Source: Chondrilla cf. caribensis (Eukaryota > Porifera > Demospongiae > Chondrillida > Chondrillidae). Taken from it: a stretch of 64,000 nt of DNA. A program made the position numbers and the translations under genes. Under the pieces are notes generated by a model. That model saw only the letters and a list, made by a program, of their open reading frames with translations. It was not told the DNA's origin and ran no database searches. How positions within the stretch are numbered: position 1 is the first letter of the stretch; each line of letters opens with the position of its first letter. Positions 48,994 through 64,000 of this stretch are shown in pieces. Where the stretch lies: the NCBI GenBank assembly GCA_964020155.1, contig OZ026558.1:5128969-5192968 (forward strand), written 5' to 3'.

Positions 48994-50519
48994 TATATAT
49001 ATATATATATATATTGATCTTTTGTCCAGTGTCAGCTTGTTAGGAACTTTTACAACAATCATCCAAAAGCCAAAGCCAAAATGTTGGAAAAGACAAGAGC
49101 AAGTACTTTGTTTGCTGGGAAGAAATCACTGTACAAACGAACGTCAGTTACTTTTGGAATTAGTAGTGGCTGAATATGGCACTGTTGTACCTGTATCTGT
49201 CACAGACATCACATGAACATCACATGGTTGTCATATGACCATTCCTTGTCATACCTTATAGATTGCCTGTTCCCTTTCGCGGTGATCGTCTGAACCTGAA
49301 GAATGACCAGCGATGGTCCAAGGTGGCTGCAGAGTTCAGTGAGCAGAGGGTGGTGTGGGCAGACAACATCATCAAGATCAACAGAAATGATGGCAAGGTA
49401 TTGCAACATAATGTGATGGTATTGTGTTACAGTGTGGTGGTGTTGCATCACCATGCGGGGGTATTGCATCACAACATGGTAGCATTGCATCACAATATGG
49501 TGGTACAGTATTGCATTTAATCACTGCCTCATTGCAGGCTGCCCCTCATCTCATGTCTGTCACTGGAAAGTGTGTGTATGTTCTGGACATAAAGACGTTT
49601 GCTGTCAAGAGTCGCATTGAACTCAGTGATTTAGAGTCCGTGTCCCTCAGTGCTCACTCGGATGGAACCTGTGTTCTCCACATCGATCAGGTGCGACTGC
49701 TGGTCAATTTGATGGTGTACAGTCCATTGACTGGTGTACAGTCCATTGACTGGTGTACAGTCCATTGACTGGTGTACAGTCCATTGACTGGTGTACAGTC
49801 CATTGACTGGTGTACAGTCCATTGACTGGTGTACAGTCCATTGACTGGTGTACAGTCCATTGACTGGTGTACAGTCCATTGACTGGTGTACAGTCCATTG
49901 ACTGGTGTACAGTCCATTGACTGGTGTACAGTCCATTGACTGGTGTACAGTCCATTGACTGGTGTACAGTCCATTGACTGGTGTACAGTCCATTGACTGG
50001 TGTACAGTCCATTGACTGGTGTACAGTCCATTGACTGGTGTACAGTCCATTGACTGGTGTACAGTCCATTGACTGGTGTACAGTCCATTGACTGGTGTAC
50101 AGTCCATTGACTGGTGTACAGTCCATTGACTGGTGTACAGTCCATTGACTGGTGTACAGTCCATTGATTGGTGTTTATTTGCACAACACACAGACTAAAA
50201 TCAGAGATGGCAAGTACAATAAAGGAGATTTTGTGTTTTGCACTCCAAACATCATTGAACTTGTCACCAAGCTCCATGCAGTCGTTCAAGAGGTGTTCAG
50301 ACGGATGTTGAAGATCAGTATCATGGATGAGTGAGTGGGTGTGTGGTTGTAGTGTGTAGGTATGGACTTGACATTAACCCGTAATGATCCACTGCAACGG
50401 GTAGAATACCGGTCAACTTTGCTAAGGAGAAGATACAACTGGTGTTCAGAGTCTCTCCCGATGCTGGTAGCAGTCCTGATTGCAGGAGGAAGGGCCAGAC
50501 TATGGAGGTCTTGGTCTGA
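43820..50519 (+). CDS. Unconventional class I myosin, MYO1A/MYO1B type
   Basis: 29 exons: 43820-43978, 44255-44370, 44436-44530, 44591-44695, 44760-44806, 44925-44988, 45065-45078, 45152-45236, 45720-45826, 45905-46052, 46127-46245, 46309-46395, 46458-46523, 46646-46750, 46810-46872, 46930-47124, 47191-47427, 47607-47674, 47787-47934, 47999-48160, 48224-48349, 48409-48495, 48554-48628, 48747-48878, 49030-49142, 49262-49397, 49538-49690, 50194-50330, 50405-50519; 1087 residues. The motor has P-loop GESGAGKT, switch I NDNSSRF and switch [11 protein letters not shown]. At the TEDS position, 16 residues before DALSK, it has Glu, so heavy-chain phosphorylation should not be needed. Four or five IQ motifs follow ([33 protein letters not shown]). 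A TH1 membrane-binding tail ends the protein, with no SH3 domain. Short-tailed myosin I links actin to membranes and senses tension. Exon 7 has only 14 bp. Exon 29 was set at 50405 by phase and similarity. Confidence 0.95.
43996..44190. repeat. GT tracts, myosin intron 1
   Basis: (GT)n runs interrupted by GTGTGCCCGT blocks in intron 43979-44254. Confidence 0.93.
45262..45715. repeat. 14-bp minisatellite CTCCTTCCTCACTG, myosin intron 8
   Basis: About 32 pyrimidine-rich copies that extend the polypyrimidine tract of the acceptor at 45718-45719 over the whole intron. Confidence 0.95.
45827..45871. repeat. GT tract, myosin intron 9
   Basis: (GT)n that also supplies the donor GTGTGT at 45827. 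Confidence 0.92.
48947..49014. repeat. CA and TA tracts, myosin intron 24
   Basis: (CA)n followed by (TA)n shortly before the exon 25 acceptor. Confidence 0.93.
49715..50172. repeat. 19-20 bp minisatellite GTACAGTCCATTGACTGGT, myosin intron 27
   Basis: About 23 virtually identical units. The near-perfect identity points to very recent expansion or homogenisation. Confidence 0.96.
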
Positions 50520-50614
50520 AGTTCCGAACATAACATCATTAATTTTTTATACATTGTAATTATTTAATTTTCATTGATTATTGATTTACAATGTTTTTGT
50601 CTTTAACATAATTA

Positions 50615-50620
50615 TTTATT
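50615..50620 (-). terminator. Candidate poly(A) signal of ACBD5-like gene
   Basis: AATAAA on the minus strand, about 170 bp after the stop at 50788. The convergent myosin stop is at 50519, so the two 3' UTRs share 268 bp. Confidence 0.55.
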
Positions 50621-50787
50621 GACCCCTACCTAGAGACATCAGTTCATGACATCAACACGACCAGCACACACCTAGCACGGAGGTCCGAGTGCAATGTATT
50701 AGACTAGGATAGGTACATCAACAGGTCCACAACAGGTGGTGTAACAAAACTGGTGCAAATTGTTCAATATAACATAAATATAATCGT

Positions 50788-52685
50788 TTACAAAAGATAA
50801 GATTTCACTAGTTTGAAGACAAAGTTCACAAGAGCTGGCCACAGTATGAGGAGAACAAGGACCTTCCATGGCCGGTCCAGCCACGACACGACTTGTAGAC
50901 GCCTGGCCTGGATCAAAGCATACAAGCAATACAATAAATCAGCTCATTCTCAACCACACCCACCAGGTCCATCATCCACACCCACCAGGTTCATCAACCA
51001 CACCCACCAGGTCCATTTGTGTACAGATACAAATAGTTGCATCATGGGTGTGACTGTACATGAGTGTGGTCATACATCGATCCTAGTGAACGTCTGTAAG
51101 TGGCCATACCATGAATGAGTGCACTGCTCACCTGTTGGGCGCTGGACTGTGTCTGGATCAGCTGTTCCAGGGTTGCTAGACGTTGTAGGACACTCTGCAT
51201 GGCAGTACTCACCCTATGGAGGGTCTCCTCTACACCAATGCTTAGGGTTAGTACATTGTCTCCTTGGTTTTGAGGTTGATACTGTTGTTGCTGTTGTTGT
51301 TGTTGTTGATGATGATGATGATGATGATGATGCATTTGTGGTTGTTGTTCCAAAGTCTCATTTCTGTGATTAGGTTGTGTGTCTCCTTCAACTTCCTTGA
51401 CTACTTGTCCATTTTCTCCGACCTCCTTCACTTGCTGGCCTCCCTGCCCTGGCAGAGGTAAGAACTTAGCATCAGTCTGCTCTGTTGAGTCATAAAACTC
51501 TTCCTCTTCATCTGGAGGTGTTGGTGTCAGCAGTTTGGACGCCCTGGTGGAGAGGGAATGCACAAGAAATGAATCAATTGTAAACTACATCCTCTTTTGT
51601 TGGGCACCACGCTCCATTCCATAAACAGCACAATTGAAGGCTTACTGTACAATTAAGGGATGGAATAATGAGGAGATAACTGGTTTTACATGAAATAGTG
51701 AATAAGAACAACCAGATACATTGCCCAGAGAAGGGGTCGCTCACACAGAATCCCCCGCCATCAAGTTCACCATGTCTTTAGAATGTGGCATGCTCTCAAG
51801 GATCTACAATGTAAGGACAAGTACATGTAACATAATATGTACACGTGTGTGTGTGCAGGTGCATCCACATCCATGGACAGAGGGTAGTAATCACCTTCTT
51901 AAGCTCGTCTATATAGTGTGCCATTGCTTCTGTCTTGCTCATCTGCCCCAAGGTATTCCAGGCATCCCTTAAACACGATCAACATCACTCAGTGATCATC
52001 AATGTCTCCTTTACTGCACACCTACGTACAGCTCACCACTTCACACGGTTCACGTAATCCCAGAATCCAGGTCGAGTGGTGTTACAGGGACCAACAGTGG
52101 ATTGCTTGTACAAAGCGTAAAACTGCACAGAGAGTGGCAGGGAACAATCATACACCATAGCAGCAATTTCTGCTAGCTACCCTAAATAGGAGAATCACGA
52201 TCTTAGCTGATATGGACTGACATTAAGTGGTCAGCCAGATTTGGTGTGTAACTCATTATTTTGTAATTGTGATGGACTAGTGTACTAGATACTCCATTGT
52301 TAAATTAAAACTGAAATTAAACAAGGTTCATTTACTTCAGTTCCATTATATTCAATTGGGATAGTGCTATTCACTCGGGAATGACAGAATCACTAGGGGA
52401 ATTCACCCGGGGACGGGGATGAAGGTGAACGTCAAACTCTCCGTGACACCGCCAAGCTGCGAACGCCACCGGAGACTAATACCATAGGGTATCCATGCCT
52501 ATACGACAACCTTACCTTTAGTTTTGTCTCGTTGGAGGTCTGATACGGTCCTTAAATGCGACGAAATTGTAGTATGTAAATTCAAGGTTACCGAATGGAT
52601 TACAAACTACCTCACCTTCTTTGGGCAGAGACTGGATCATAGACACGGCGCTGCGAAACTTGGCTTCGATATCACTGTCTGCCAT
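50788..52685 (-). CDS. Acyl-CoA-binding domain protein, ACBD4/5 type
   Basis: Exons in reading order: 52685-52616, 52550-52516, 52122-52037, 51967-51895, 51803-51745, 51543-51132, 50907-50788; 284 residues. An acyl-CoA-binding domain occupies about 1-95, with FYALYKQSTVGPC and GFWDYVNRVKWDAW. An acidic stretch carries the FFAT-like motif EFYDSTE at residues 123-129. His- and Gln-rich runs follow, then a coiled coil near 200-240, and a hydrophobic tail anchor ends the protein (VLVLLILWPALVNFVFKLV). ACBD5 sits in the peroxisome membrane, binds very-long-chain acyl-CoA and tethers peroxisomes to the ER through VAP proteins. The protein is shorter than vertebrate ACBD5, mainly in the linker. It starts 22 bp from MRPL45 on the other strand. 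Confidence 0.93.
51281..51336. repeat. Trinucleotide tract coding poly-His and poly-Gln, ACBD5-like exon 6
   Basis: On the minus strand a CAT/CAC run followed by CAA/CAG encodes eight His then nine Gln. Confidence 0.93.
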
Positions 52686-52712
52686 TTTAGTGCATCACGT
52701 GGAGAAAATGGC
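52681..52712. promoter_or_regulatory. 22-bp head-to-head core between ACBD5-like and MRPL45
   Basis: The ACBD5 ATG (52685-52683, minus) and MRPL45 ATG (52708-52710, plus) face away from each other with 22 bp between them. Both lie in AAAATGGC (52688-52681 and 52705-52712). CACGTG at 52696-52701 is centred between them. Promoters must overlap the opposing gene's first exon or 5' UTR. Confidence 0.65.
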
Positions 52713-54552
52713 CGCCGCTTCAGGTAGATTCGTTTGCAGAACATTTTCCACTCTTTTCCAGTATTCAAGCCAGCAGTGTACAGGAATTGTGAATTTGAGC
52801 CGACCGCCAGTTAGATTCAAGACCAAGGGCTTCGGAGGATTCACTAATGATAAGTATATGAGAAAGCACTATAATAAAGCAAAAGAATTCGCGAAGCGTG
52901 GAAGGAAAGTTCCATTGAAAACAGAGACGCAATCTTTCAGAGAGCTGAAGTGGCCTATGACAGTAGCTTCATTGAGTGAATTGCTTGTTCTTCATGTGTG
53001 ATTATATGGGGCAGAGATTTGGGGTTGTCACCAGAAGTTAGATGGGTTGGACCAACTATGACTAAGGGCCTTGAGAAGGGCTAGTTCGTCATCCCATTCA
53101 TCTTCCACCTTCCTTCTCGCACAAGCCTGCAACATTGTTGTGATTTCTCCACATAACAGTCCTTTTACCTGCCGAGGGGCACCAATTTCACTCCAACCAA
53201 AGCACTCCATGCATTTTTTCAGATTCTTCATCCATCCTCCACCACTCTTGGCCGTCACCAATGCTGCTGCCCTCAAAATTCTTCCTTCAAACATTGGATT
53301 TGTCATGACCTTCAACCAGAAATAATGATTGATTGATTGATTGATATATCCCTAGTCTCCCTCTCACCACACACCCTCTCAGCACACTCCCCCCTCACCA
53401 CACTCCCCCCTCACCACACACCCTCTCATCACACTCCCCCCTCACCACACTCCCCCTCACCACACACCCTTTCAGCACACTCCCCCCTCACCACACTCCC
53501 CCCTCACCACACACACCTTCTCATTGTGTAGACAGGCTCTTGTTCGAGCATGCTCCTTTAGAGAAGAAGCACAGAGCACCGTTGCATTCCAAACTAGTAA
53601 GTGTACCCACTGCATCGGACAGGGAGACTGTGAACAACACTCTGCTCTTCATGTGTATGATGTTCAACTCTAACTGTCACTTGTTATTCCATCCAGGGAC
53701 TCTCTCAGAGATGGGCAGACATGAAGGAGTCTTTGTCCACCCTCTACAGTGTTGCTACCATAAGAAGGAAGCTACGTAAAGTCGACCCTTATCTCCCAAT
53801 AGAGTTTGCTCGTGTAGTTCAGGACATATTCATTGCCACTAATTATGCCCTACAGACCAGAAATAAAGAGGAGTTAAGAAGACTTACCACTGAGAATGCC
53901 CTGTTGGTGTGTATTTAGTATTATGTGTGTATGTGGGTGAGGTGTTGTATTTCACAGACAATCATTTGTTGATGTAGAGTTTGAAGGCGGAGTTTGATAA
54001 TAAGTCCTTTGTGTGGCAGATGGTGGAGGAGAAGGAAAGACCTCGAGTTCTAGTAGCCCGAGTGGCACCCATGACTACCAAAGACAACCTTTTTGCTCAA
54101 GTTGTAGTGCGCATTCACACCAAACAGGTGAGCCTGTGCCGTACAGACATTAACTGTATACGTTAATGTATCGTGTACTTGTACTTGGTTATGCATGGGT
54201 GATTTTTGTATCTCGCGCTGTATGTCACGTGCTAACATACACCGCATACACGCATGCGCATACTCATTTGATTCTTTAAAATTGGCCAACACATCCCTAA
54301 GGAGTGCTGCTGTTGATGTTGTCTAATGTCCACTCCCACCTTGACAGAGTGGAGTACCTATGATGATAGCAGCTATCTCCTTTTGTGTAGCTCTTGGCAG
54401 TGTATGACAAGGCTGGACGGCTCTATCGAGGACACCCCAGTGAACCTCGGGATGTCATTGACTATGTAGTGATGGAGCGTCACATTGCTCACCCAAGTAG
54501 CTCCTGGAGGATAGCGGGCAAGCTAATCCCTGCTCCTAGGAGACCCAGTTGA
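52708..54552 (+). CDS. MRPL45: Mitochondrial large ribosomal subunit protein mL45
   Basis: Exons 52708-52975, 53532-53596, 53697-53906, 53978-54127, 54391-54552; 284 residues against about 306 in human. The start AAAATGGCC is the first ATG in frame. The N-terminus is basic and Ser/Arg-rich, as in a mitochondrial presequence. From exon 3 the Tim44-like fold matches mL45: TIRRKLRKVDPYLP, FVWQMVEEKERP, QVVVRIHTKQLLAVYDKAGR, YVVMERHIAHPSSSW. mL45 lies at the polypeptide exit tunnel and helps anchor mitoribosomes to the inner membrane. The exon 1 donor (GTGAAT at 52976) is weak and was chosen by phase; if it is wrong, the N-terminal third changes. Confidence 0.9.
53028..53315 (-). pseudogene. Protein-like ORF in MRPL45 intron 1, possible element remnant
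   Basis: A 95-codon reverse ORF with balanced composition, containing MKNLKKCMECFGWSEIG and VEDEWDDELALLKALSHSW. Unlike most spurious ORFs here it is not repeat-derived. It is followed on the plus strand by TGATTGATTGATTGAT. I cannot name a family; it resembles a fragment of a dispersed-element or multicopy protein. It could also be chance. Confidence 0.3.
53365..53522. repeat. CACTCCCCCCTCACCACA array, MRPL45 intron 1
   Basis: C-rich units of 17-30 bp just before the exon 2 acceptor, forming an extended pyrimidine-rich tract. Confidence 0.9.
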
Positions 54553-54628
54553 TGTACAATACAATTAGACCACTGGGTTTATAGGGTATGCTGGGATCTA
54601 TTTTAACCGTATTATAGGAAATTTCGAA
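54553..54628 (+). promoter_or_regulatory. 76-bp gap between MRPL45 and the glycosyltransferase
   Basis: No AATAAA; a variant AATACA is at 54558-54563. TTTTAACCGTATTATAG ends at about 54617 like a 3' splice acceptor, 11 bp before the next ATG. The gap must hold the end of one mRNA and the start of the next, or the two are co-transcribed. Confidence 0.45.
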
Positions 54629-56601
54629 ATGATAGTAAAATGGCGATTCAATCGAAAACTTTCTGGATGTGTTCTGCTGATTTTGGTGGGGATTCTTATA
54701 GGGAATGTTGCTTATTTGGGATTAAGACGAAATTCCGTGGAAAATTCATCGTTATCGAAAGATGTGAACTCCCCACTGATGTGTCCCTGTCCCCGAGAAG
54801 ACTCTAGACAGAGTCCATCACACGCTGTGAGGGACTCTCGTAATGCTATCGTTCTCGCCCCAGACCTAAAGGTCCCAAAGCAGGATAAAAGTTCGAAGGT
54901 CAGACCACGTTTGATGTCCAATGAACTGACTATGCGAGATCCGCTGTTCATCGGCGTGGTGACGGCCCAGGGCCTGCTGAGTACACGGGCACTGGGGATC
55001 TACAACACGTGGGGAGGACGTGCTGGTAAGCTAGTGTTCTTTTCTTCTCCCGGAGACAACCAGGGGCTACCAGTGGTGAACCTTCCTGGAGTGGACGACA
55101 CTTACCCACCTCAGAAGAAGGTTTGTGCATTACTGCTCGTTGGAGAATATACCCTCCTTTACGGAAACAAGCTGATGAGTTATTACGTTTGACCACATTG
55201 AACCTGGACCCTAGACCACAGTCATCTTGCTATGTTCCATGTGTTGTGTTTGTGGTCACTTGGTGTGTCCATACTTGCTCCAGGTCTTCATGATGCTCAA
55301 GTACATGTATGCCAACTACCTGGAGAGGTACAACTGGTTCATGCGGTCTGATGATGATGTCTATGTCAGGGTGGAGCGGTTGCAGAGTTTCCTGAGTCGC
55401 CTAGACCCCACTGAGCCCCTCTACATTGGGTCCCCAGGGTTCGGCAAGCCTGAGGATCGGGCGAGGTTGAAACTGGCAGAACACGAACACTACTGCATGG
55501 GTGGCCCGGGGGTGATATTCAGCAGAGAACTACTAAGAAGACTTGGTCCTCACCTGCAGGATTGCCTGGACAACGTTGTGGTGTCCTACAACGAGGATGT
55601 GGAGCTGGGGAGGTGTGTCAGCAGGAAATTGGACATACAGTGTACCTGGTCTTACCAGGTCAGACTGTCACATGTTATTCACCTGACAATCACATGATCA
55701 TCATGTATGTTATATAATGCCAACCTTGACTACCTTAAGCTGTGCTGACAGAGATAATCCTATCACTTTTGTAATAGCAAAAATCATGACTTTTTTTGTT
55801 ACATCCTTCAACTGGTGTACGCTGAACTTCTTGTGATAAATGCCCTCACTAATGATGTTTGTTTATCAATAATAGATGCTTGTTGGTTGCTGTTAGCTCT
55901 ATTATACCCTGAAGTACACAGTTGTGGTGTCCCATCCAGTACACAGTTGTGGTGTCCCATCCAGTACACAGTTGTGGTGTCCCATCCAGTACAAAGTTGT
56001 GGTGTCCCATCCAGTACACAGTTGTGGTGTCCCATCCAGTACACAGTTGTGGTGTCCCATCCGGTACAAAGTTGTGGTGTCCCATCCAGTACACAGTTGT
56101 GGTGTCCAGTGTGATTTCAAGTATTCATAGTGTCCTGACGCCACGGTCTATAATCCATTACTGTGCTTACTATTAGAGCATTTCATTGGTGATATCATTG
56201 TCCCTGTATATACCTGTTTCCCCTCAGCCGATGATGGTAGTTCCATTATTCACATCTGTCTAACCCACGTGTCTCTGTCTGCTTTACAAGTCTAACTTAT
56301 TCTGTATTGTATGTACTATGCAACCATACCGCATCTGTTTTCATCTTTGCAGGCATCAAAGCTATTCTACATGGACTACTCAAAAGGAGAAGTGTTCAAA
56401 TCACCATCTGTCTATCAGCACAAGGACCTCTTACAGGCCCTAACTGTTCACTCATTCAAGAAGATGGAGGACATGCAACTTGTACACCAGTTTTATGTTG
56501 AGATGGAAATGACTGAGAGATCTAAAAAGAACATGGAAATTAACAGTGAACTGAGTAAATGGCAAAAAATTACTGGAAGAGATAAAGCTTTCAAGTTATA
56601 G
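54629..56601 (+). CDS. Chondroitin synthase-like GT31 glycosyltransferase, single domain
   Basis: Exons 54629-55120, 55284-55658, 56353-56601; 371 residues. A type II membrane protein: short basic N-terminus, membrane helix at about 12-33 (CVLLILVGILIGNVAYLGL), stem, then a GT31 domain like the N-terminal half of CHSY/CHPF. Family matches are FIGVVTAQGLLSTRALGIYN, GVDDTYPPQKK, the DXD-type motif SDDDVYV near residues 185-190, CMGGPGVIFSRELLRR and EDVELGRCV. This half adds glucuronic acid in vertebrate chondroitin synthases. The product ends soon after, and no second GalNAc-transferase (GT7) half is seen before the next gene. It should act in the Golgi lumen. It could be a CHSY-N-only family, or another beta-1,3-glycosyltransferase related to CHSY. 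Confidence 0.88.
55914..56108. repeat. 25-bp minisatellite, glycosyltransferase intron 2
   Basis: Eight units containing TACACAGTTGTGGTGTCCCA with TACAAAG variants. Confidence 0.94.
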
Positions 56602-57161
56602 TTTATTCTGACGTCATTTGTCGGGTATCGCGCGTGCACGTCCTATTGATGATGTCATCAAACCAAGAATTAAAATGGCCTCCTCAGTTATTGTTGTGGC
56701 GTGCTGAAAAAGAAATATTTTAACGTTTTCCCACTAGCAAACTACCGTTCGAGTACTTGGCAATATTTATTACCTCCTCTGCTAGTAAGTTGGTACGTGT
56801 TTTGTGCTGTTACATTATGCCATTATGGTGAAACAACTCGTGATAATTGCCATGTGAATGGGCTATACCTACTACAAGATAATATGATTGTACGAATCGA
56901 GCGTAAATGTGTACAATCTTTTATTTTCCCTCTCCATATTTCAGTTAGTATTCGAATTAAGAATGTCCGTTTTGACTGGCTGTTGTACATACGTACCTCG
57001 TCTTGGTTGAGTTTTAGTGAGTTAATCCTCAACATTCGGCACTGAACACTGAAAGCTGATATGAACATTTCAATGTCTTTGTCCACAGAATCAAAGTATT
57101 CGTTGGATTTTATTTGATTTCGCATCGCATTTTATTGCATATAAAGTCGACTTCACTCACA
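56602..57161 (+). promoter_or_regulatory. R3HDM-like gene promoter and 5' UTR
   Basis: 560 bp without a credible ORF. TGATGTCATCA (about 56649-56659) is an ATF/AP-1-like palindrome, and AAAATGGC (56672-56679) lies 13 bp later. TTTGTCCACAG near 57087 could be a 5' UTR acceptor about 75 bp before the ATG. Confidence 0.5.
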
Positions 57162-62823
<5,662 letters not shown>

Positions 62824-63435
62824 TCAATATTAATAATTCCACCAATGTAATTATTCAATATTGGGTACTTTTTATTTTGACCATCAATTATCCATCTAAC
62901 TTATGAATAATAATATTATACTTATTATTGGTATTTTCATTAATATAGTAATAAAATAGCATTATTATTGTAAACATTATGGTAAGAGTAATAATAATGA
63001 AATAATGGATAAAAACAATAATGAACAGAGTAGCATTGCTCTAAAGGTGATGTTGTGTAATCTGAGCTGTGTACCAGGAGTTAGTTGTGGTGTCAGTGAC
63101 GAACGGTTGGATGCTGCAATCCAAATAAATAAGCCAAGGGATGGTCTTGAGTTGGAGCTGGTCCCCACAACATGCCCCATTCCCCTGCAGAGTGGTTGTG
63201 ACACATAATGGTGAGTTGGTGGACACAAAGGATGGTAAACTGTACCTGAGGAAGGTGTGGCAGCAGGAGGGACCCATGGAGTGTACAGTGATGATGTTAA
63301 ACTTGGTGGGTGTGGTTGCAAAGACACTTTATGTTTGATAAATTCTCTTATGTAAAGCTAGAGAGTCAGGAAAAAGGTTGTGGTCACACTGTCACATGAC
63401 ACTGTTGTCTTAGCAACACATGTACATGTACATAC
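62824..63435. other. R3HDM-like 3' UTR and unresolved region
   Basis: Very AT-rich sequence after the stop, with AATAAA at 62950-62955 as a likely poly(A) signal on the plus strand. From about 63005 to 63330 GC content rises and long open frames appear on both strands, either a further exon of the F-box gene or a separate small gene. I could not decide which. Confidence 0.5.
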
Positions 63436-63964
63436 CTCTTTCCAGTTGCAACTCCAAGGTGATTGTATGACAGTACCTGGGAGAGAGACTGGTGAACAGC
63501 CAGGTACAACACACATCACAACACTCACCAACATCACAATACTCACCAACATCACAACACTCACCAACATCACAATACTCACCAACATCACAACACTCAC
63601 CAACATCACAACACTCACCAACATCACAACACTCACCAACATCACAACACTCACCAACATCACAATACTCACCAACATCACAACACTCACCAACATCACA
63701 ACACTCGCCAACATCACAACACTCACCAACATCACAACACTCACCAACATCACAATACTCACCAACATCACAACACTCACCAACATCACAACACTCACCA
63801 ACATCACAACACTCACCAACATCACAATACTCACCAACATCACTGAATTTTTTCTTAAACAAGGAATGCCATAGATACCCGTCCATAGTCAGACGATGTA
63901 GCTCCTTTGATGTACAAGACAGTCGCACAAGGCTGACAGCATCCAAGTGACTTAGGATCATGAA
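63436..63964 (-). CDS. F-box protein, partial
   Basis: The gene enters from the right edge on the minus strand. Exon 63964-63835 encodes most of an F-box: [20 protein letters not shown], then [10 protein letters not shown]. It follows acceptor GCCTAG and ends in phase 1 at donor GTGAGT. Exon 63476-63436 continues in frame with SPWSCNWKE, like the NWKE segment after many F-boxes. F-box proteins recruit substrates to SCF ubiquitin ligases through SKP1. The start of the F-box and the substrate domain are not seen; more exons may lie below 63436. The intron between the two exons is an 18-bp array that stays in frame. Confidence 0.75.
63505..63843. repeat. 18-bp minisatellite copying an exon-intron junction, F-box gene
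   Basis: About 19 units. On the minus strand each reads GTGATGTTG then GTGAGTGTT or GTGAGTATT. The exon ends AGTGATGTTG and its donor is GTGAGTATT, so the unit is 9 bp of exon plus 9 bp of intron. The frame stays open across the array as a DVGECC hexapeptide. Confidence 0.94.
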
Positions 63965-64000
63965 CTAGGCATGCGGGCTACAGCAGTGAACCACAAGATT

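Noticed and set aside
50355..50559. Alternative last reading frame for the myosin tail from ATG 50362
   Set aside because: Another frame, entered through the acceptor at 50403-50404, gives a tail ending that matches MYO1B ([10 protein letters not shown]) and fits the phase.

Overview
This is animal nuclear DNA, most likely from a sponge and probably a demosponge. The genes are intron-rich with short GT-AG introns. Their products are animal proteins: fibrillar collagen, cadherin/Ig/EGF receptor, myosin I, RIC1, PCBP, R3HDM and ACBD5. One gene encodes a Hedge-VWA-cadherin-Ig-EGF transmembrane protein, the 'hedgling' architecture known from sponges and cnidarians. Nothing bacterial, viral or organellar was recognised. 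The species cannot be named from the sequence alone.

Fourteen genes lie in 64 kb, about one per 4.6 kb. In order they are: the end of ORC4 (+, to 2549); a three-KH PCBP-like gene (+, 4039-7515); a LOTUS-RRM-Tudor gene (-, 11578-7950); ABRACL (+, 11831-12079); TMUB1/2-like (+, 12310-13392); a complete fibrillar collagen (+, 13955-22244); hedgling (-, 33588-23033); RIC1 (-, 43100-34026); a class I myosin of the MYO1A/B type (+, 43820-50519); ACBD5-like (-, 52685-50788); MRPL45 (+, 52708-54552); a single-domain CHSY-like glycosyltransferase (+, 54629-56601); R3HDM-like (+, 57162-62823); and a partial F-box gene (-, near 63964-63436). I rebuilt exons by hand from splice consensus, phase and family similarity. 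For the twelve genes complete in the window the exon lengths sum to a whole number of codons ending at a stop.

Genes are packed tightly. Three pairs are head to head: Tudor/ABRACL, RIC1/myosin and ACBD5/MRPL45, the last with only 22 bp between start codons. Convergent pairs are PCBP/Tudor, collagen/hedgling, myosin/ACBD5 and probably R3HDM/F-box. MRPL45 and the glycosyltransferase are 76 bp apart on one strand. An AAAATGGC/GCCATTTT octamer (YY1/TISU-like) recurs at gene starts, sometimes with a CACGTG E-box.

The most unusual feature is the number of intronic minisatellites. Most long introns are one tandem array, usually with a unit found nowhere else in the window. In at least five introns the unit includes a copy of the real neighbouring splice site. 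In the F-box gene the 18-bp unit is a duplicated exon-intron junction that stays in frame. Three arrays lie inside coding sequence.

The genes belong to ordinary and separate cell functions: replication origin, RNA regulation and germ granules, extracellular matrix and adhesion, Golgi trafficking, cytoskeleton, peroxisome-ER contact, mitochondrial translation and glycosaminoglycan synthesis. I see no single pathway. The collagen and hedgling neighbours both act in the extracellular matrix or at the cell surface.
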